Program-made: the position numbers and the translations under genes | The notes under the pieces: generated by a model | What the model was told of the DNA's origin: nothing | Databases searched by the model: none | What the model saw: only the letters and a program-made list of their open reading frames with translations | In this document: piece after piece, positions 26,499 through 35,457 of the stretch | Layout: every line of letters starts with the position of its first letter | Position numbering within the stretch: position 1 is the first letter of the stretch | Assembly (NCBI GenBank): GCA_021777055.1 | Contig: JAIQZO010000101.1 | Span: forward strand, 1-64,000 | DNA length: 64,000 nt | Source: Candidatus Anammoxibacter sp. | GTDB lineage: Bacteria; Planctomycetota; Brocadiia; Brocadiales; Anammoxibacteraceae | Reading direction: 5' to 3'

Positions 26499-29123
26499 AT
26501 GAAGAATAAACTAAACATATATATAGCAGTATTAATATCTATGAGTTTGGTTCTTATGTCTTTTGCAACTATAAGTAGAGGAAGTGACGAATGTCCAAAT
26601 GGCATGGTAAGCTATTGGACCTTTGATGATTCGGCTAATCCAGGTAAAGATGATTATGGTAATAGCGATGGAAATGTCGAAGGTGCAACCTGGACAAACA
26701 GTGGGAAAGTCGGAGGAGCTATGAGCTTTGATGGCGTGAATGACTATATATGGGCTGACGATGGCAGAGAGTACTCAACATTTACCTTCACAACATGGGT
26801 AAAATTGGATCCCACCGTAGATTGTAGCAGCAATGTTGAATTTTGGCCTGTTAAACATTCAGCTTCTAAAACTCAAGGAGGAGGCGAATTGGACAAAGGC
26901 TTGATTATTGCTGATGGTTGTTATGCATGGGCATATAGCTATGCTTCTGGTTGGTATGGGGCTCAATCTACAGACACGTTAACAACAAATGTTTGGTACC
27001 ACCTGACTGCAGTTGGAGAAGGTGCTAATGGCAAGATACATATCTACATTAATGGAGAGCTAAAAGGTACAGTCGATCAAGGACCAAACAATTATGGAAA
27101 CCCGTTGCCGTATATCGTCATCGGCCAACCGTATGATACTGTCGGCCCTGATGCGTATTTTCATGGTATAATTGATGAAGTTGCAATATTTAATGAGGCT
27201 TTAACAGCAAGTGAAATACAGCAGATGTATAATAACGGATTAGCCGGCAAGGGATATTGCGAAACTACCCCATCTGAATGTCCAGATGGCATGGTAAGTT
27301 ATTGGAAGTTTGATGATCCTGCTGATCCAGACAAGGACCATTATGGTAATAATCATGGAATCGCTATCGTTAATGCGGATTGGGACCCTAACGGAAAGGT
27401 TGAAGGCTCTATGAGATTCTATGGAACAAGCTATAGCGGAACAGATAGTTATATTGACATTGGTGCCGATCCAAGCTTAGATATGCAAACCCTAAGTATA
27501 GCAACATGGATAAAGCCAGAGCAGGCTAAACAATTTTATGGTTGTTATATAAGCCATTGCGGGTCAGGCCATAACGATGGGTGGACGGCTTGGTGGGGAT
27601 GTTGTCGTTTGGATGAGAACAGGCAGGATACTATAGTATGGGGTGTACAAGGTGTAGAAGGTTTTTCAGGCAACTCCCACCTTGATGCTAATTGGCATTT
27701 TGTTGTTGTAACCAATGATATGTCTGCGAATGAAAGGAAAATTTATGTTGACGGACAACTAGACGGAACAGATGCTGCTTATGCATATGGAAATCATGGT
27801 AGTGTTAGAATTGGCCAGGATAGTTGTTATGCTGAGAGATTTAGTGGATGGCTTGATGAAATGGCTATTTTCAGCAGAGCGCTGACAGAAGCAGAGATAC
27901 AGGAGATGTATCTTAATGGGTTAAATGGCGAGGGCTATTGCAATACCGAAGTCGATAACGACGGAGATGGATTCTTTCCTCCAGATGACTGTGATGATAA
28001 TGATAATACAGTTTTTCCTGGTGCACCAGATGTGTGTGATGGAAAGGACAATGACTGCGATGGCTCAATTGATGAAGAACCTGATCTAACATGGTACCTA
28101 GATGGTGACAATGATGGTTTCGGTGATCCAGCTGTTTTGACACAGTCTTGTTATCAACCTATAGGATGGGTATTTGATAATACAGATTGTGATGATTCCG
28201 ACCCAAATGAACATCCCGGTCAAATATGGTATAAAGATCTGGATAATGACAGTTATTCGGATGGAATAACAGACACAACATCATGCGAAAGACCTTTGGG
28301 ATATAAAGTAGTCTCAGAGTTAGTATCAACTACAGGAGACTGTGATGATAATTGCGTTAGATGCTTCCCTGGCGGAGGTATAATTACAACGTTAAGCTAC
28401 TTTGGAGACTTTGTTGTGCCAATAGGTGAAGATGTTGATGTTAGCGTTGTTGCGACATATGATAACGCACAACCTATTGATAACTGGCCGGTTACATTTG
28501 TGCTAACAGACATTGATGCCAACATTGTTACAAGTAGAAGCGTTAATACTAATGCCAATGGTCTTGCGGAGACTGCTTTTAATAACGTTTTGGTAGGTGT
28601 TTACACAGTTAGAGCCTCATTCAATGGGGACGAATGTTTATTTAAAGATTCATCTCTTGAGACTACCGTAGCTGTTTATGACTCAAGCGGAGGTTTTGTC
28701 ACTGGTGGTGGTTGGCTAATGTCTCCTGCTGGTGCTTATAGTGAAGATATTGCTGCCACAGGTAAAGCTAATTTCGGATTTAACGCCAAATACAAGAAGG
28801 GTGCTAATGTACCTACTGGCAATGCAGAATTTATGTTCCATGCAATTGGTTTAAACTTTCATAGTACTGATTACCAGTGGTTGGTGGTATCAGGAAAAGA
28901 CAAAGCACAGTTCAAAGGAAGAGGGACAAGAGATGGAGACGCTACTCTTTATAATTTCAAGATTTGGGTAGAGGATAGTGATCCTGATACATTTAGAATA
29001 AAGATATATAGTGAAGATAGTTCTGGTAATGAGATCACTCCTCCATTATATGACAATGGATCTAATCAAACCATAGGAGGCGGCAGCATAGTTATTCATA
29101 CTGGTGGTAACAGTAAAAAATAA
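26499..29123 (+). CDS. large exported LamG / metal-binding-motif surface protein
   Basis: An 874-residue protein. The signal peptide is MKNKLNIYIAVLISMSLVLMSF. Two LamG (concanavalin-like) domains follow at about 30-240 and 255-470, each opening CP-(N/D)-GMVSYW and closing DE-(V/M)-AIF...ALT. Next come Asp-rich metal-binding motifs (DNDGDGFFPPDDCDDND, CDGKDNDCDGSIDE, DGDNDGFGDP), an Ig-like stretch (about 620-720), and a final ~130-residue beta domain (GGGWLMSPAGAY...FNAKYKKG...). Likely cell-surface and calcium-binding, perhaps for carbohydrate or cell contact. The start is set by aaagggaggtg just upstream of ATG 26499; an upstream ATG at 26400 has no such site. A terminator follows. Confidence 0.88.
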   Translation: MKNKLNIYIAVLISMSLVLMSFATISRGSDECPNGMVSYWTFDDSANPGKDDYGNSDGNVEGATWTNSGKVGGAMSFDGVNDYIWADDGREYSTFTFTTWVKLDPTVDCSSNVEFWPVKHSASKTQGGGELDKGLIIADGCYAWAYSYASGWYGAQSTDTLTTNVWYHLTAVGEGANGKIHIYINGELKGTVDQGPNNYGNPLPYIVIGQPYDTVGPDAYFHGIIDEVAIFNEALTASEIQQMYNNGLAGKGYCETTPSECPDGMVSYWKFDDPADPDKDHYGNNHGIAIVNADWDPNGKVEGSMRFYGTSYSGTDSYIDIGADPSLDMQTLSIATWIKPEQAKQFYGCYISHCGSGHNDGWTAWWGCCRLDENRQDTIVWGVQGVEGFSGNSHLDANWHFVVVTNDMSANERKIYVDGQLDGTDAAYAYGNHGSVRIGQDSCYAERFSGWLDEMAIFSRALTEAEIQEMYLNGLNGEGYCNTEVDNDGDGFFPPDDCDDNDNTVFPGAPDVCDGKDNDCDGSIDEEPDLTWYLDGDNDGFGDPAVLTQSCYQPIGWVFDNTDCDDSDPNEHPGQIWYKDLDNDSYSDGITDTTSCERPLGYKVVSELVSTTGDCDDNCVRCFPGGGIITTLSYFGDFVVPIGEDVDVSVVATYDNAQPIDNWPVTFVLTDIDANIVTSRSVNTNANGLAETAFNNVLVGVYTVRASFNGDECLFKDSSLETTVAVYDSSGGFVTGGGWLMSPAGAYSEDIAATGKANFGFNAKYKKGANVPTGNAEFMFHAIGLNFHSTDYQWLVVSGKDKAQFKGRGTRDGDATLYNFKIWVEDSDPDTFRIKIYSEDSSGNEITPPLYDNGSNQTIGGGSIVIHTGGNSKK

Positions 29124-29147
29124 ATAATCTGCTTATGGATATTTTGC

Positions 29148-29178
29148 AAGGCGAGGAGCTTTAGTACCTCGCCTTTTT
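29148..29178 (+). terminator. rho-independent terminator of the LamG gene
   Basis: A 9-bp perfect stem, aaggcgagg (29148-29156) with cctcgcctt (29167-29175), with T-rich tail, 25 nt after the stop. Confidence 0.9.
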
Positions 29179-29313
29179 ATTAGAACAAAAGTTTAGATCA
29201 AACCTGACCATTAGCCAATTCAGTTAATTAAGTTCACCCAGAATATTATTTAACTAGAATTAACATTAAGCTTTTCCTTGAAATAATAGAAGGAGTTCAT
29301 ACAGCGCTCCTGC

Positions 29314-30093
29314 TTATTTGAATATATTTATATTTAGAAAACCATAGCTATCAAATCCTTTTTTAAGGCTGAACAGAATCATAAGAAGTGTAGAAAGTTC
29401 GGTGGCGGCTAAGATTGCAAGACTAATTGTAATCTGATATTTAATTGCTACGATGGGTGGGCTACCACCTAAAATCTGACCTGTCATCATTCCCGGTAGA
29501 AAGACAATGCCTATGGTGGCCATATTTGCAAGTGAAGGAGATATCCCGGCTTTATAAGCGGTTCGTAAATATGGAATGATTGATTCCCTTACTGTACCTC
29601 CCATAATAATAAATGAGGCAAATCCTTCCCTATCATCTTTAATGGAATTGTAAAAACGTTCAAATGTAACTATTGCTCTTGTCATACTGTTTCCCAATAA
29701 CATGCCGGCAATAGGTATAAGGTACTTTGCATCATAAATAGGGGTTGGAACATATACAAAAAACATAAAATAGACCAGCACTGTTGACAACCCGATCAAT
29801 AGGGCAGGAAATGTATAATTAAAAAGATTAAGTCTAAGTCCGCTGTTTTTGATTAATGTGTAATTAGCCACTGCAGCCATAAACAAAATATAGACAATAT
29901 TAATAAATGGGTGATTAAACCTGAAAATCCATGAAAGATAAATACCAACCAGGAATAGTTGTATTGTCATCCGCCCTGCACTTATAATTGCTTCTTTAAA
30001 GAGATTGATTTTTAGAAAATAGAAGATAAAAAGAGTCAAAACCAGTGTTGCACCTGTTAACATCATATTAAACATACTAATGTCATTCGTCAT
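29314..30093 (-). CDS. fetB: FetB-like ABC transporter permease (UPF0014)
   Basis: A 259-residue integral membrane protein with about seven hydrophobic segments. Family marks are LVGIYLSWIF, the IPIAGMLLGNSMTRA-type motif, GFASFIIMGGTVRESIIPYLRTA and ATIGIVFLPGMMTGQILGGSPP. Such FetB/YbbM permeases pair with FetA in iron (or metal) homeostasis and oxidative-stress resistance. It overlaps the ATPase gene by 11 nt, confirming the pair. Export of iron is known for the E. coli pair; the substrate here is inferred. Confidence 0.9.
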   Translation of the reverse strand: MTNDISMFNMMLTGATLVLTLFIFYFLKINLFKEAIISAGRMTIQLFLVGIYLSWIFRFNHPFINIVYILFMAAVANYTLIKNSGLRLNLFNYTFPALLIGLSTVLVYFMFFVYVPTPIYDAKYLIPIAGMLLGNSMTRAIVTFERFYNSIKDDREGFASFIIMGGTVRESIIPYLRTAYKAGISPSLANMATIGIVFLPGMMTGQILGGSPPIVAIKYQITISLAILAATELSTLLMILFSLKKGFDSYGFLNINIFK

Positions 30094-30739
30094 GATCGGT
30101 CTCCTCTATTAATTGACCATCAGCCATCTGATAGTATGAATCTGCAAACTCTATCCATTCTTTGTCATGGCTTATGGATATTACTGTTATATCTCTGTTT
30201 TCCATAAAAAATTTTACTATAGTTTTGGATGTATCTTTATCAATTGATGATGTTATTTCATCTAAAAGAAATATCTCTCTCTTTAACAACACACCACGTA
30301 ATAGGGCGACTCTCTGACGTTCGCCTCCTGAAAGTGTGCTTATCTTTTGCGCCAAAAGATCTTGCCTTAGAGATAGCTTATCAAAAAGATCTAAAATCTC
30401 TTTCTTGTCAGGATTTAAAGATTTATTGGATTTAAATGAAAATGGAAAATAGATAAAATCCAAAACGCTCTCATCGCAGAACGCTGCGATTGCTTGTGGC
30501 ATATAGCAGATATGATTATGGATTTCTCCAATATTCTTATGGTTAAGAATTAAACCATTAATAGAAATTATACCTTCGTCTACTTTTAGAATACCCACCA
30601 TTGATTTAAAGAGGGATGATTTTCCAGACCCTGATCTTCCATATATAACCACCTTTTCTCCTTTTGATACGAGAAGAGATATATCTTTAACTATCTCTTT
30701 GTTATTAATGGAGATACAAACATTATTTATTTTTATCAT
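30083..30739 (-). CDS. fetA: FetA-like ABC transporter ATPase
   Basis: A 218-residue ABC ATPase. Walker A is GRSGSGKSS (about 35-43), the signature LSGGERQRVALLRG (about 138-151), Walker B EIFLLDEITSSID, and the H-loop ISISHD. Small size without extra domains fits FetA. It is the first gene of a two-gene operon with the permease, divergent from the aminotransferase gene 280 bp away. Confidence 0.9.
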   Translation of the reverse strand: MIKINNVCISINNKEIVKDISLLVSKGEKVVIYGRSGSGKSSLFKSMVGILKVDEGIISINGLILNHKNIGEIHNHICYMPQAIAAFCDESVLDFIYFPFSFKSNKSLNPDKKEILDLFDKLSLRQDLLAQKISTLSGGERQRVALLRGVLLKREIFLLDEITSSIDKDTSKTIVKFFMENRDITVISISHDKEWIEFADSYYQMADGQLIEETDHDE

Positions 30740-31019
30740 AATAATCTATTTTACATATTATACTTTAAGTATAAAGTGAAGAAACTGTGAATTAAAAGTG
30801 CTTTTTCTGTTTTTTTTAGATAATTTTTTAATATATTAGATTGAAACGTTATAATTGAGGTTTAAAAACCATAATGACAAAAACATTTTTATATGGAGTT
30901 AAACCAAATTGGCCCTTTCCGCAGATTTTGTTATATTATACTCAACGAGTTCATAAATGGAATATAGACGATCTTTATTGATAGCAAAATAATATTACTT
31001 TTTTTATTTGAATGTCCTT

Positions 31020-32270
31020 ATGACCAATAAAAACGTACAATCCAGTAGCTTTCGTTCAGTACCTAAAACAGGTGTGATTTATGTGATGTCGCGGGCGGAG
31101 GAACTAGGGTTTACATACCAAGATAAGAAATGGATAAACTTAGGCCAGGGAGCACCGGAAACCGGGCCAATAGGAGGAGATGACCACCGTCTGAAAACTA
31201 TTAATATAAATATTGATAATAGTGAATATAGCCCCATCGCTGGAAACCAACTCCTACGGGAACAGGTGGCTCGTCTATACAATGCGAGATATCGCCAAGG
31301 GAAATCTTCCAAATATTCTTATAAGAATGTTGCGATCTCTGGAGGAGGACGAGTAGGGCTAACTAGAGTCGCCGCTGCTTTGGGTGATGTAAATCTAGGG
31401 CATCTTTTGCCTGATTACACTGCTTACGAAGAATTATTCGAGGCGTTTAAAGGGTTTGTGCCAATTCCAATTGTAGTTAAGGGAAGAGATGGCTTTAAAC
31501 TTTCACCAGATTTATTAGAATCAGAAGTCATTGATCGCGGATTAGGTGCAATATTAATGTCCAATCCGTGTAACCCCACAGGGCAAGTGGTCATGGGCAA
31601 TGATCTAAAAGCGTTTGTTCGTATTGGTCTTTCCACTTCTTGCGTGCTGATCTTCGACGAATTTTATTCCCATTATATTTACGACAAAGACAACCTTACT
31701 ATTAGTGCGTCTGCATATGTAGAGGATGTTAACAATGATCCAGTTATAATTATAGATGGCTTAACAAAGAATTGGCGATATCCAGGACTAAGACTTTCTT
31801 GGACTATTGGACCCGCAGATATTATTGAAAGAATATATTCTGCAGGTTCGTTTCTGGATGGCGGAGCCGCACATCCCATTCAACAAGCAGCTGTTTCATT
31901 GTTGGAACATAGCGTTGCAGACAAACATGCCCATTCCATTAAAAAGCATTTTACAAAGAAAAGAGATTTCATAGTTAAAAAGCTTGAGGAGATAGGCTTT
32001 GTTATCCCAGGACCACCTCAAGGAAGTTTTTATTGCTTTGCATCTCTAGAGAATATGCCTTCCCACTTGCGAGATGGGATGCACTTTTTTGAAGCACTGC
32101 TTAAGGAAAAAGTTATTTGTGTCCCTGGTGAGTTTTTTGATGTAAATCCAGGCAGAAGACGAAGTCATATACCATCACGTTTAAAAGGTTATATTCGATT
32201 TAGTTTTGGGCCTGAGCTAAATCGATTAGAAGAAGGTTTGCACCGGATAGCAAAGATGCTTTGCAAATAA
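31020..32270 (+). CDS. pyridoxal-phosphate aminotransferase, class I/II
   Basis: A 416-residue fold-type I enzyme. It has a substrate-loop region LGQGAPETGPIGG, YSPIAGNQLLREQVA, the PLP pocket (PDYTAYEELFEAF), NPCNPTGQV with the conserved Asn, IFDEFYSHYIY with the cofactor-binding Asp and Tyr, and the Schiff-base Lys in DGLTKNWRYPGLRLSW. A C-terminal Arg-containing end GYIRFSFG follows. The amino donor and acceptor cannot be fixed. The frame is open from TTG 31008, but ATG 31020 is the conventional start. It stands alone; the next features are repeats. Confidence 0.88.
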   Translation: MTNKNVQSSSFRSVPKTGVIYVMSRAEELGFTYQDKKWINLGQGAPETGPIGGDDHRLKTININIDNSEYSPIAGNQLLREQVARLYNARYRQGKSSKYSYKNVAISGGGRVGLTRVAAALGDVNLGHLLPDYTAYEELFEAFKGFVPIPIVVKGRDGFKLSPDLLESEVIDRGLGAILMSNPCNPTGQVVMGNDLKAFVRIGLSTSCVLIFDEFYSHYIYDKDNLTISASAYVEDVNNDPVIIIDGLTKNWRYPGLRLSWTIGPADIIERIYSAGSFLDGGAAHPIQQAAVSLLEHSVADKHAHSIKKHFTKKRDFIVKKLEEIGFVIPGPPQGSFYCFASLENMPSHLRDGMHFFEALLKEKVICVPGEFFDVNPGRRRSHIPSRLKGYIRFSFGPELNRLEEGLHRIAKMLCK

Positions 32271-32774
32271 CATATAGAGACAAAGACGCAACCAAAAGGC
32301 AGAGTATTCAAGTGCTGTAGTTTGGAACAATGGAAAAAACAAAAAAGAACTAAGACACTAGTACTGAGTCCTAGTTCTAATGACGGGTATGATTTCTTAA
32401 GTCTTATCCGTTGTAACTGCTCAGGCAGATAGACTGAAGGCTGAAGACTGAAGGTAAAAGCATAAAGCATTTTAGGTTGCCAGGTTCTAATGGCAAAAGC
32501 CACAGCCTTTTTGCCTTTTAGCTTTAAGCTATACCCTCTGCCTTCCGCCTATCTACCTGAGTAGTTACTATCTGTTAACAAAAAGAGTTTTGATCACATG
32601 GCTATCGCCAACACAACGTAGGCGTTGTACTAGCATTCCATTACCCCTGTTTTGCGGAAACTTAATCATAGATATTTTCAATGTTAGCTGCTGAAGGTTT
32701 ACTGCTTGCTTAAATAAATTTTGCTTTGCCGGTCAAAATATTTAGTTTGCTTAATTTCGGTCTGTCAAATAAAA
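32271..32774. repeat. intergenic region with palindromic element B (copy 1)
   Basis: Positions 32413-32568 form a long imperfect palindrome with ends gtaactgctcaggcagat / atctacctgagtagttac and inner gaaggctgaag and ccttccgcct arms. Close copies lie at 37770-37918 and 59301-59454. For the 59-kb copy, similarity extends outward on both sides (to about 32350 and 32640), including gttaacaaaaagag and gacgggtatgatttcttaag, in the opposite orientation. No gene. Confidence 0.85.
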
Positions 32775-32796
32775 TATGTACGTTATAATGTACATA
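32775..32796 (+). promoter_or_regulatory. operator palindrome over the -10 box of the toxin-antitoxin pair
   Basis: The perfect inverted repeat tatgtac-N8-gtacata holds a consensus -10 (tataat, 32784-32789) in its centre, 18 nt before the antitoxin ATG. Phd/YefM antitoxins repress their own promoter at such palindromes, so this is the likely autoregulatory site. Confidence 0.8.
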
Positions 32797-32813
32797 AACA
32801 AGGGGCGACTAAA

Positions 32814-33071
32814 ATGGTAAACATAAATGCAACTAAAGCAAGAAAAGAGTTTTTTGAAATAATTAAAGATACAATTAATAAGCACGAAATCTATCATATT
32901 CATCATAAGCAAGGGGATGCGGTTTTGTTGTCTGAAGATGAATACTCAAGTTTACAGGAGACACTTGAACTGCTTTCCATACCTGGATTCAGAGAGAGTA
33001 TTGCAAAGTCCGTTAAACAGATTGAAAAGAGTGAATTATATTCACTAGATGATGTTTTTGGGAAAGATTAA
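32814..33071 (+). CDS. YefM/Phd-family antitoxin
   Basis: An 85-residue protein starting MVNINATKARKEFFEII, with the usual Phd/YefM DNA-binding N-terminal half (HIHHKQGDAVLLSEDEYSSLQETLELLS) and an acidic C-terminal toxin-binding tail (SLDDVFGKD). It should neutralise the toxin and repress the operon through the palindrome upstream. The frame continues upstream to 32721, but ATG 32814 with aggggcg before it is the correct start. The toxin gene follows after 2 nt. Confidence 0.92.
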   Translation: MVNINATKARKEFFEIIKDTINKHEIYHIHHKQGDAVLLSEDEYSSLQETLELLSIPGFRESIAKSVKQIEKSELYSLDDVFGKD

Positions 33072-33073
33072 TA

Positions 33074-33328
33074 ATGAAGTATGAGTCATTTTTTACAAAA
33101 GAAGCTCTTAAAGATGTAAAAAAATTGGACCCGAAACTCAAAGAAAAACTAAAAGAGATAATCGTTAACCGTGTAGCTGACGATCCCACTTCAGGCAAGA
33201 AATTGGTAGGTGACCTTACAGGTTTTTTCTCCGTAAGACTTTCTTATATAGATAGAATCATCTACAGTGTTAACGAAAAGGAAAAAAAGGTATACATCCA
33301 CCGTACAAAAACTCATTATGAAGAGTAA
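33074..33328 (+). CDS. RelE/YoeB-family toxin
   Basis: An 84-residue ribosome-dependent mRNA-cleaving toxin family member. The typical FTKEALKDVKKLDPKLKEKL start, the middle LTGFFSVRLSYIDRIIYSV, and the C-terminal catalytic end HRTKTHYE are seen. The pairing with a YefM-like antitoxin 2 nt upstream is classical. The length is normal. Confidence 0.92.
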   Translation: MKYESFFTKEALKDVKKLDPKLKEKLKEIIVNRVADDPTSGKKLVGDLTGFFSVRLSYIDRIIYSVNEKEKKVYIHRTKTHYEE

Positions 33329-33406
33329 ACAGAAATCATTCTCTCTGTAATTTTTGTACCTTTCATTTTAGTTTTGCCAGAAAAATAAAACAGAAAAGAG
33401 TTTTCC

Positions 33407-33721
33407 ATGAGCGACTGGATTCATATTGATAAAGACCCTAAACATATTGCCAGGGAAAAGGCAAAGGCCAGAGAGTTAAGAAAAACACAGTGGTGGAAAG
33501 ATAAACTTAATCAAGGAATATGTTATTACTGTAGCAGAAAATGCAATGCCGACGAGCTTACTATGGATCATGTAGTTCCCATGGTCAGAGGTGGGAAAAG
33601 TATCAAGAGGAATATTGTGTCCTGCTGCAAGGAGTGTAACAACGAGAAGAAATATTTAACACCGGCTGAGATTGTTTTAGATAAACTCAGGAATGGAAGC
33701 GGCGAAACCGATTGTCCATAA
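33407..33721 (+). CDS. HNH endonuclease-like protein
   Basis: A 104-residue protein with an HNH/treble-clef core. It has CYYCSRKC (zinc pair), LTMDHVVPMVRGGKS with the catalytic DH, RNIVSCCKECNNEKKYLTP with the second Cys pair and conserved Asn. Such small HNH proteins are nucleases of diverse and often unknown roles. It lies 78 bp after the toxin gene on the same strand and has its own aaagagttttcc-type leader. Confidence 0.85.
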   Translation: MSDWIHIDKDPKHIAREKAKARELRKTQWWKDKLNQGICYYCSRKCNADELTMDHVVPMVRGGKSIKRNIVSCCKECNNEKKYLTPAEIVLDKLRNGSGETDCP

Positions 33722-33744
33722 GTATTACCCGTTCTGAATTCCGT

Positions 33745-33868
33745 CAAAGCTTATAGATATAGGCTATTTCTTCTGCTTTAAGATCGTGTCGGTCTGTTGA
33801 GATCCAATACTCTTTGCCATTAGTGCGATATTCAACAAGGCAAACAGGTTTTTCAGCCTGATTTACAT
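33745..33868 (-). pseudogene. relic of an IS4-like DDE transposase
   Basis: The minus strand encodes EKPVCLVEYRTNGKEYWIS followed by TDRHDLKAEEIAYIYKL and a stop. This is the pattern (EYRTNGK-x-YWI-x-TDR-x-DL-x-AE-x-I-x-x-IYKLRW) of the C-terminal third of IS4-family transposases. The frame ends just before the expected RW-x-IE catalytic Glu region, and no further transposase sequence is seen. A gene fragment of about 40 codons. Confidence 0.7.
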
Positions 33869-33964
33869 TAGTGAACTAAGAAGTACAATTGCGTCTTAGA
33901 AAACATGGCAATGTTTTTGCTATACCGGAGAGATCAGGTGGCGCAGATTTAAATAGGCAACTGA

Positions 33965-34681
33965 TTATTTAGAAACATATAACCTGCTATCGTTGATTTG
34001 ACCGCCTTTATGAAGGTGATACTCTTGAATCAAATCGTTAATACGTACTATTTCCTGTTCATCATACTGTGTTTTCTCCACTTGGTTGCGAAACCTAAAC
34101 ATGGTTGACGGAGCCAGAGTTCTCGTAAAGAGATTGACTGCCCATTTCGGAAGATTTCCTTTCGGATCAGTACAAGTGATAAAAGATAGTTTTGTTTGAC
34201 CGTTCTTGTCAGTTAGAATCATGTTGCTTTCATGAATGACACCTCTCACAAAGCGCGTCTCAGGAGCTAACTTGTCATCAATTATAGAACGTGTTGTAAT
34301 AGTAATCTTCCTGGCATTATCTGAAACATTAACATTTACAAGAAAAAGAAAATCACGATCTTTTAATGGCCATGGAAAGTCCACAAGGAGATATTCAATG
34401 CGTTGATAGTTTGATGTTTCCTTAAGAATACGGTTTTTAATCAATGATGGTACCCACTGTTTCTTTTTTGAAATATCTGCAAGCACACAAGCTACTTGCT
34501 CAATAGGAAATGGTAGAATCATTTCTGCTTTCAAAGATACAAGGGATCCTTTATTATTATTTTTTTCAAAAATTTGCATACCGTTATCATTTGGGATACG
34601 TTTCCATTCATCTGTTGAGGCATTAAGAGTGCAACTGAAAATAACAATCAGAAATAATATTAAGGCTTGAGTAATTTTCAT
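33965..34681 (-). CDS. exported START/SRPBCC-domain protein
   Basis: A 238-residue protein with a signal peptide (MKITQALILFLIVIFSCTLNA, Cys near the cleavage site). One START-like lipid-binding domain follows (SLKAEMILPFPIEQVACVLADISKKKQWVPSL..., YLLVDFPWPLKDRDFLF..., TFVRGVIHESN-like core and C-terminal helix WAVNLFTRTLAPSTMF). START proteins in bacteria bind lipids or sterol-like molecules, which fits a lipid-rich anammox-type membrane system, though the ligand is unknown. Confidence 0.85.
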   Translation of the reverse strand: MKITQALILFLIVIFSCTLNASTDEWKRIPNDNGMQIFEKNNNKGSLVSLKAEMILPFPIEQVACVLADISKKKQWVPSLIKNRILKETSNYQRIEYLLVDFPWPLKDRDFLFLVNVNVSDNARKITITTRSIIDDKLAPETRFVRGVIHESNMILTDKNGQTKLSFITCTDPKGNLPKWAVNLFTRTLAPSTMFRFRNQVEKTQYDEQEIVRINDLIQEYHLHKGGQINDSRLYVSK

Positions 34682-35457
34682 GGTTCTCCACTTTCTGGTA
34701 ACGAATATAATAATAACATTTTCTCGTTTCTCTAACGTTAAACGTCAGTAATCTATAGTAATTAGGAACGAGTACTTAATAATTAAAGACATCTTAATTA
34801 AGTATATATGTCAGTTGTACGCAAAAGGGGTGCCAATGGCCATGCTTTGTTATAAGTGCCATATTTACAGGTAATTACATTACTATCCGCAAAAGGGCTC
34901 TGAAGTTGCCGATTAGTTAACTTTACGAAGGTTCCTTTTCGGGACAGACGCAAGCTATCTCATTTAGGAAAGACGACTTGCCGCAGAGGCATTATTGTTC
35001 TAAAGTGGAAATTTAAAGAAATGTGTGTATATCGTGCAGAAACATTATTGTGCAAATACAATAATGAATTCTTTTAATCTGGCTGTTACAATTGAGGCGT
35101 TCTCCATAATTCAGTCTGAAACTCTTCGAGTGTATTTAAAACTTGGTGGTATTCTTATATACAGTTTTATCCTTTGCTGGGTCAGGAACTACATTTACAT
35201 TCATAAACGAAGGTGCTTTTTGCCCTTTTAGAGGGTATATATTATACAGCATTGCTATAATTCCTATATAAAGAAGGTTTTATAACGACTTTGGCATGGA
35301 AATTTATAAAAAAAATCAAGCAAAAAAAAATTCTGCACAGATATATTTTTATTAATTTATACTAACAAATCCTTAACCGGACAATACTGATTATTAAATG
35401 TTTATTTCTCCTTATCATCGGAGAAAGGAACAGCCTCTTTTGTTTTTGCTTGCCATC
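34682..35457. other. intergenic region, no supported gene
   Basis: A 68-codon plus-strand frame (35025-35231) has no ribosome binding site or family marks and is not called. Positions 35374-35390 hold a variant (taaccggacaatactga) of the dispersed motif at 123-140 and 37722-37739. Confidence 0.5.

Noticed and set aside
32413..32568. CRISPR-like or tandem repeat array
   Set aside because: The repeats are single palindromic units at three distant loci, not regularly spaced repeats with unique spacers; no cas genes are present.
35025..35231. 68-codon plus-strand frame
   Set aside because: No ribosome binding site, no recognisable domain; hydrophobic content is expected from AT-rich sequence.
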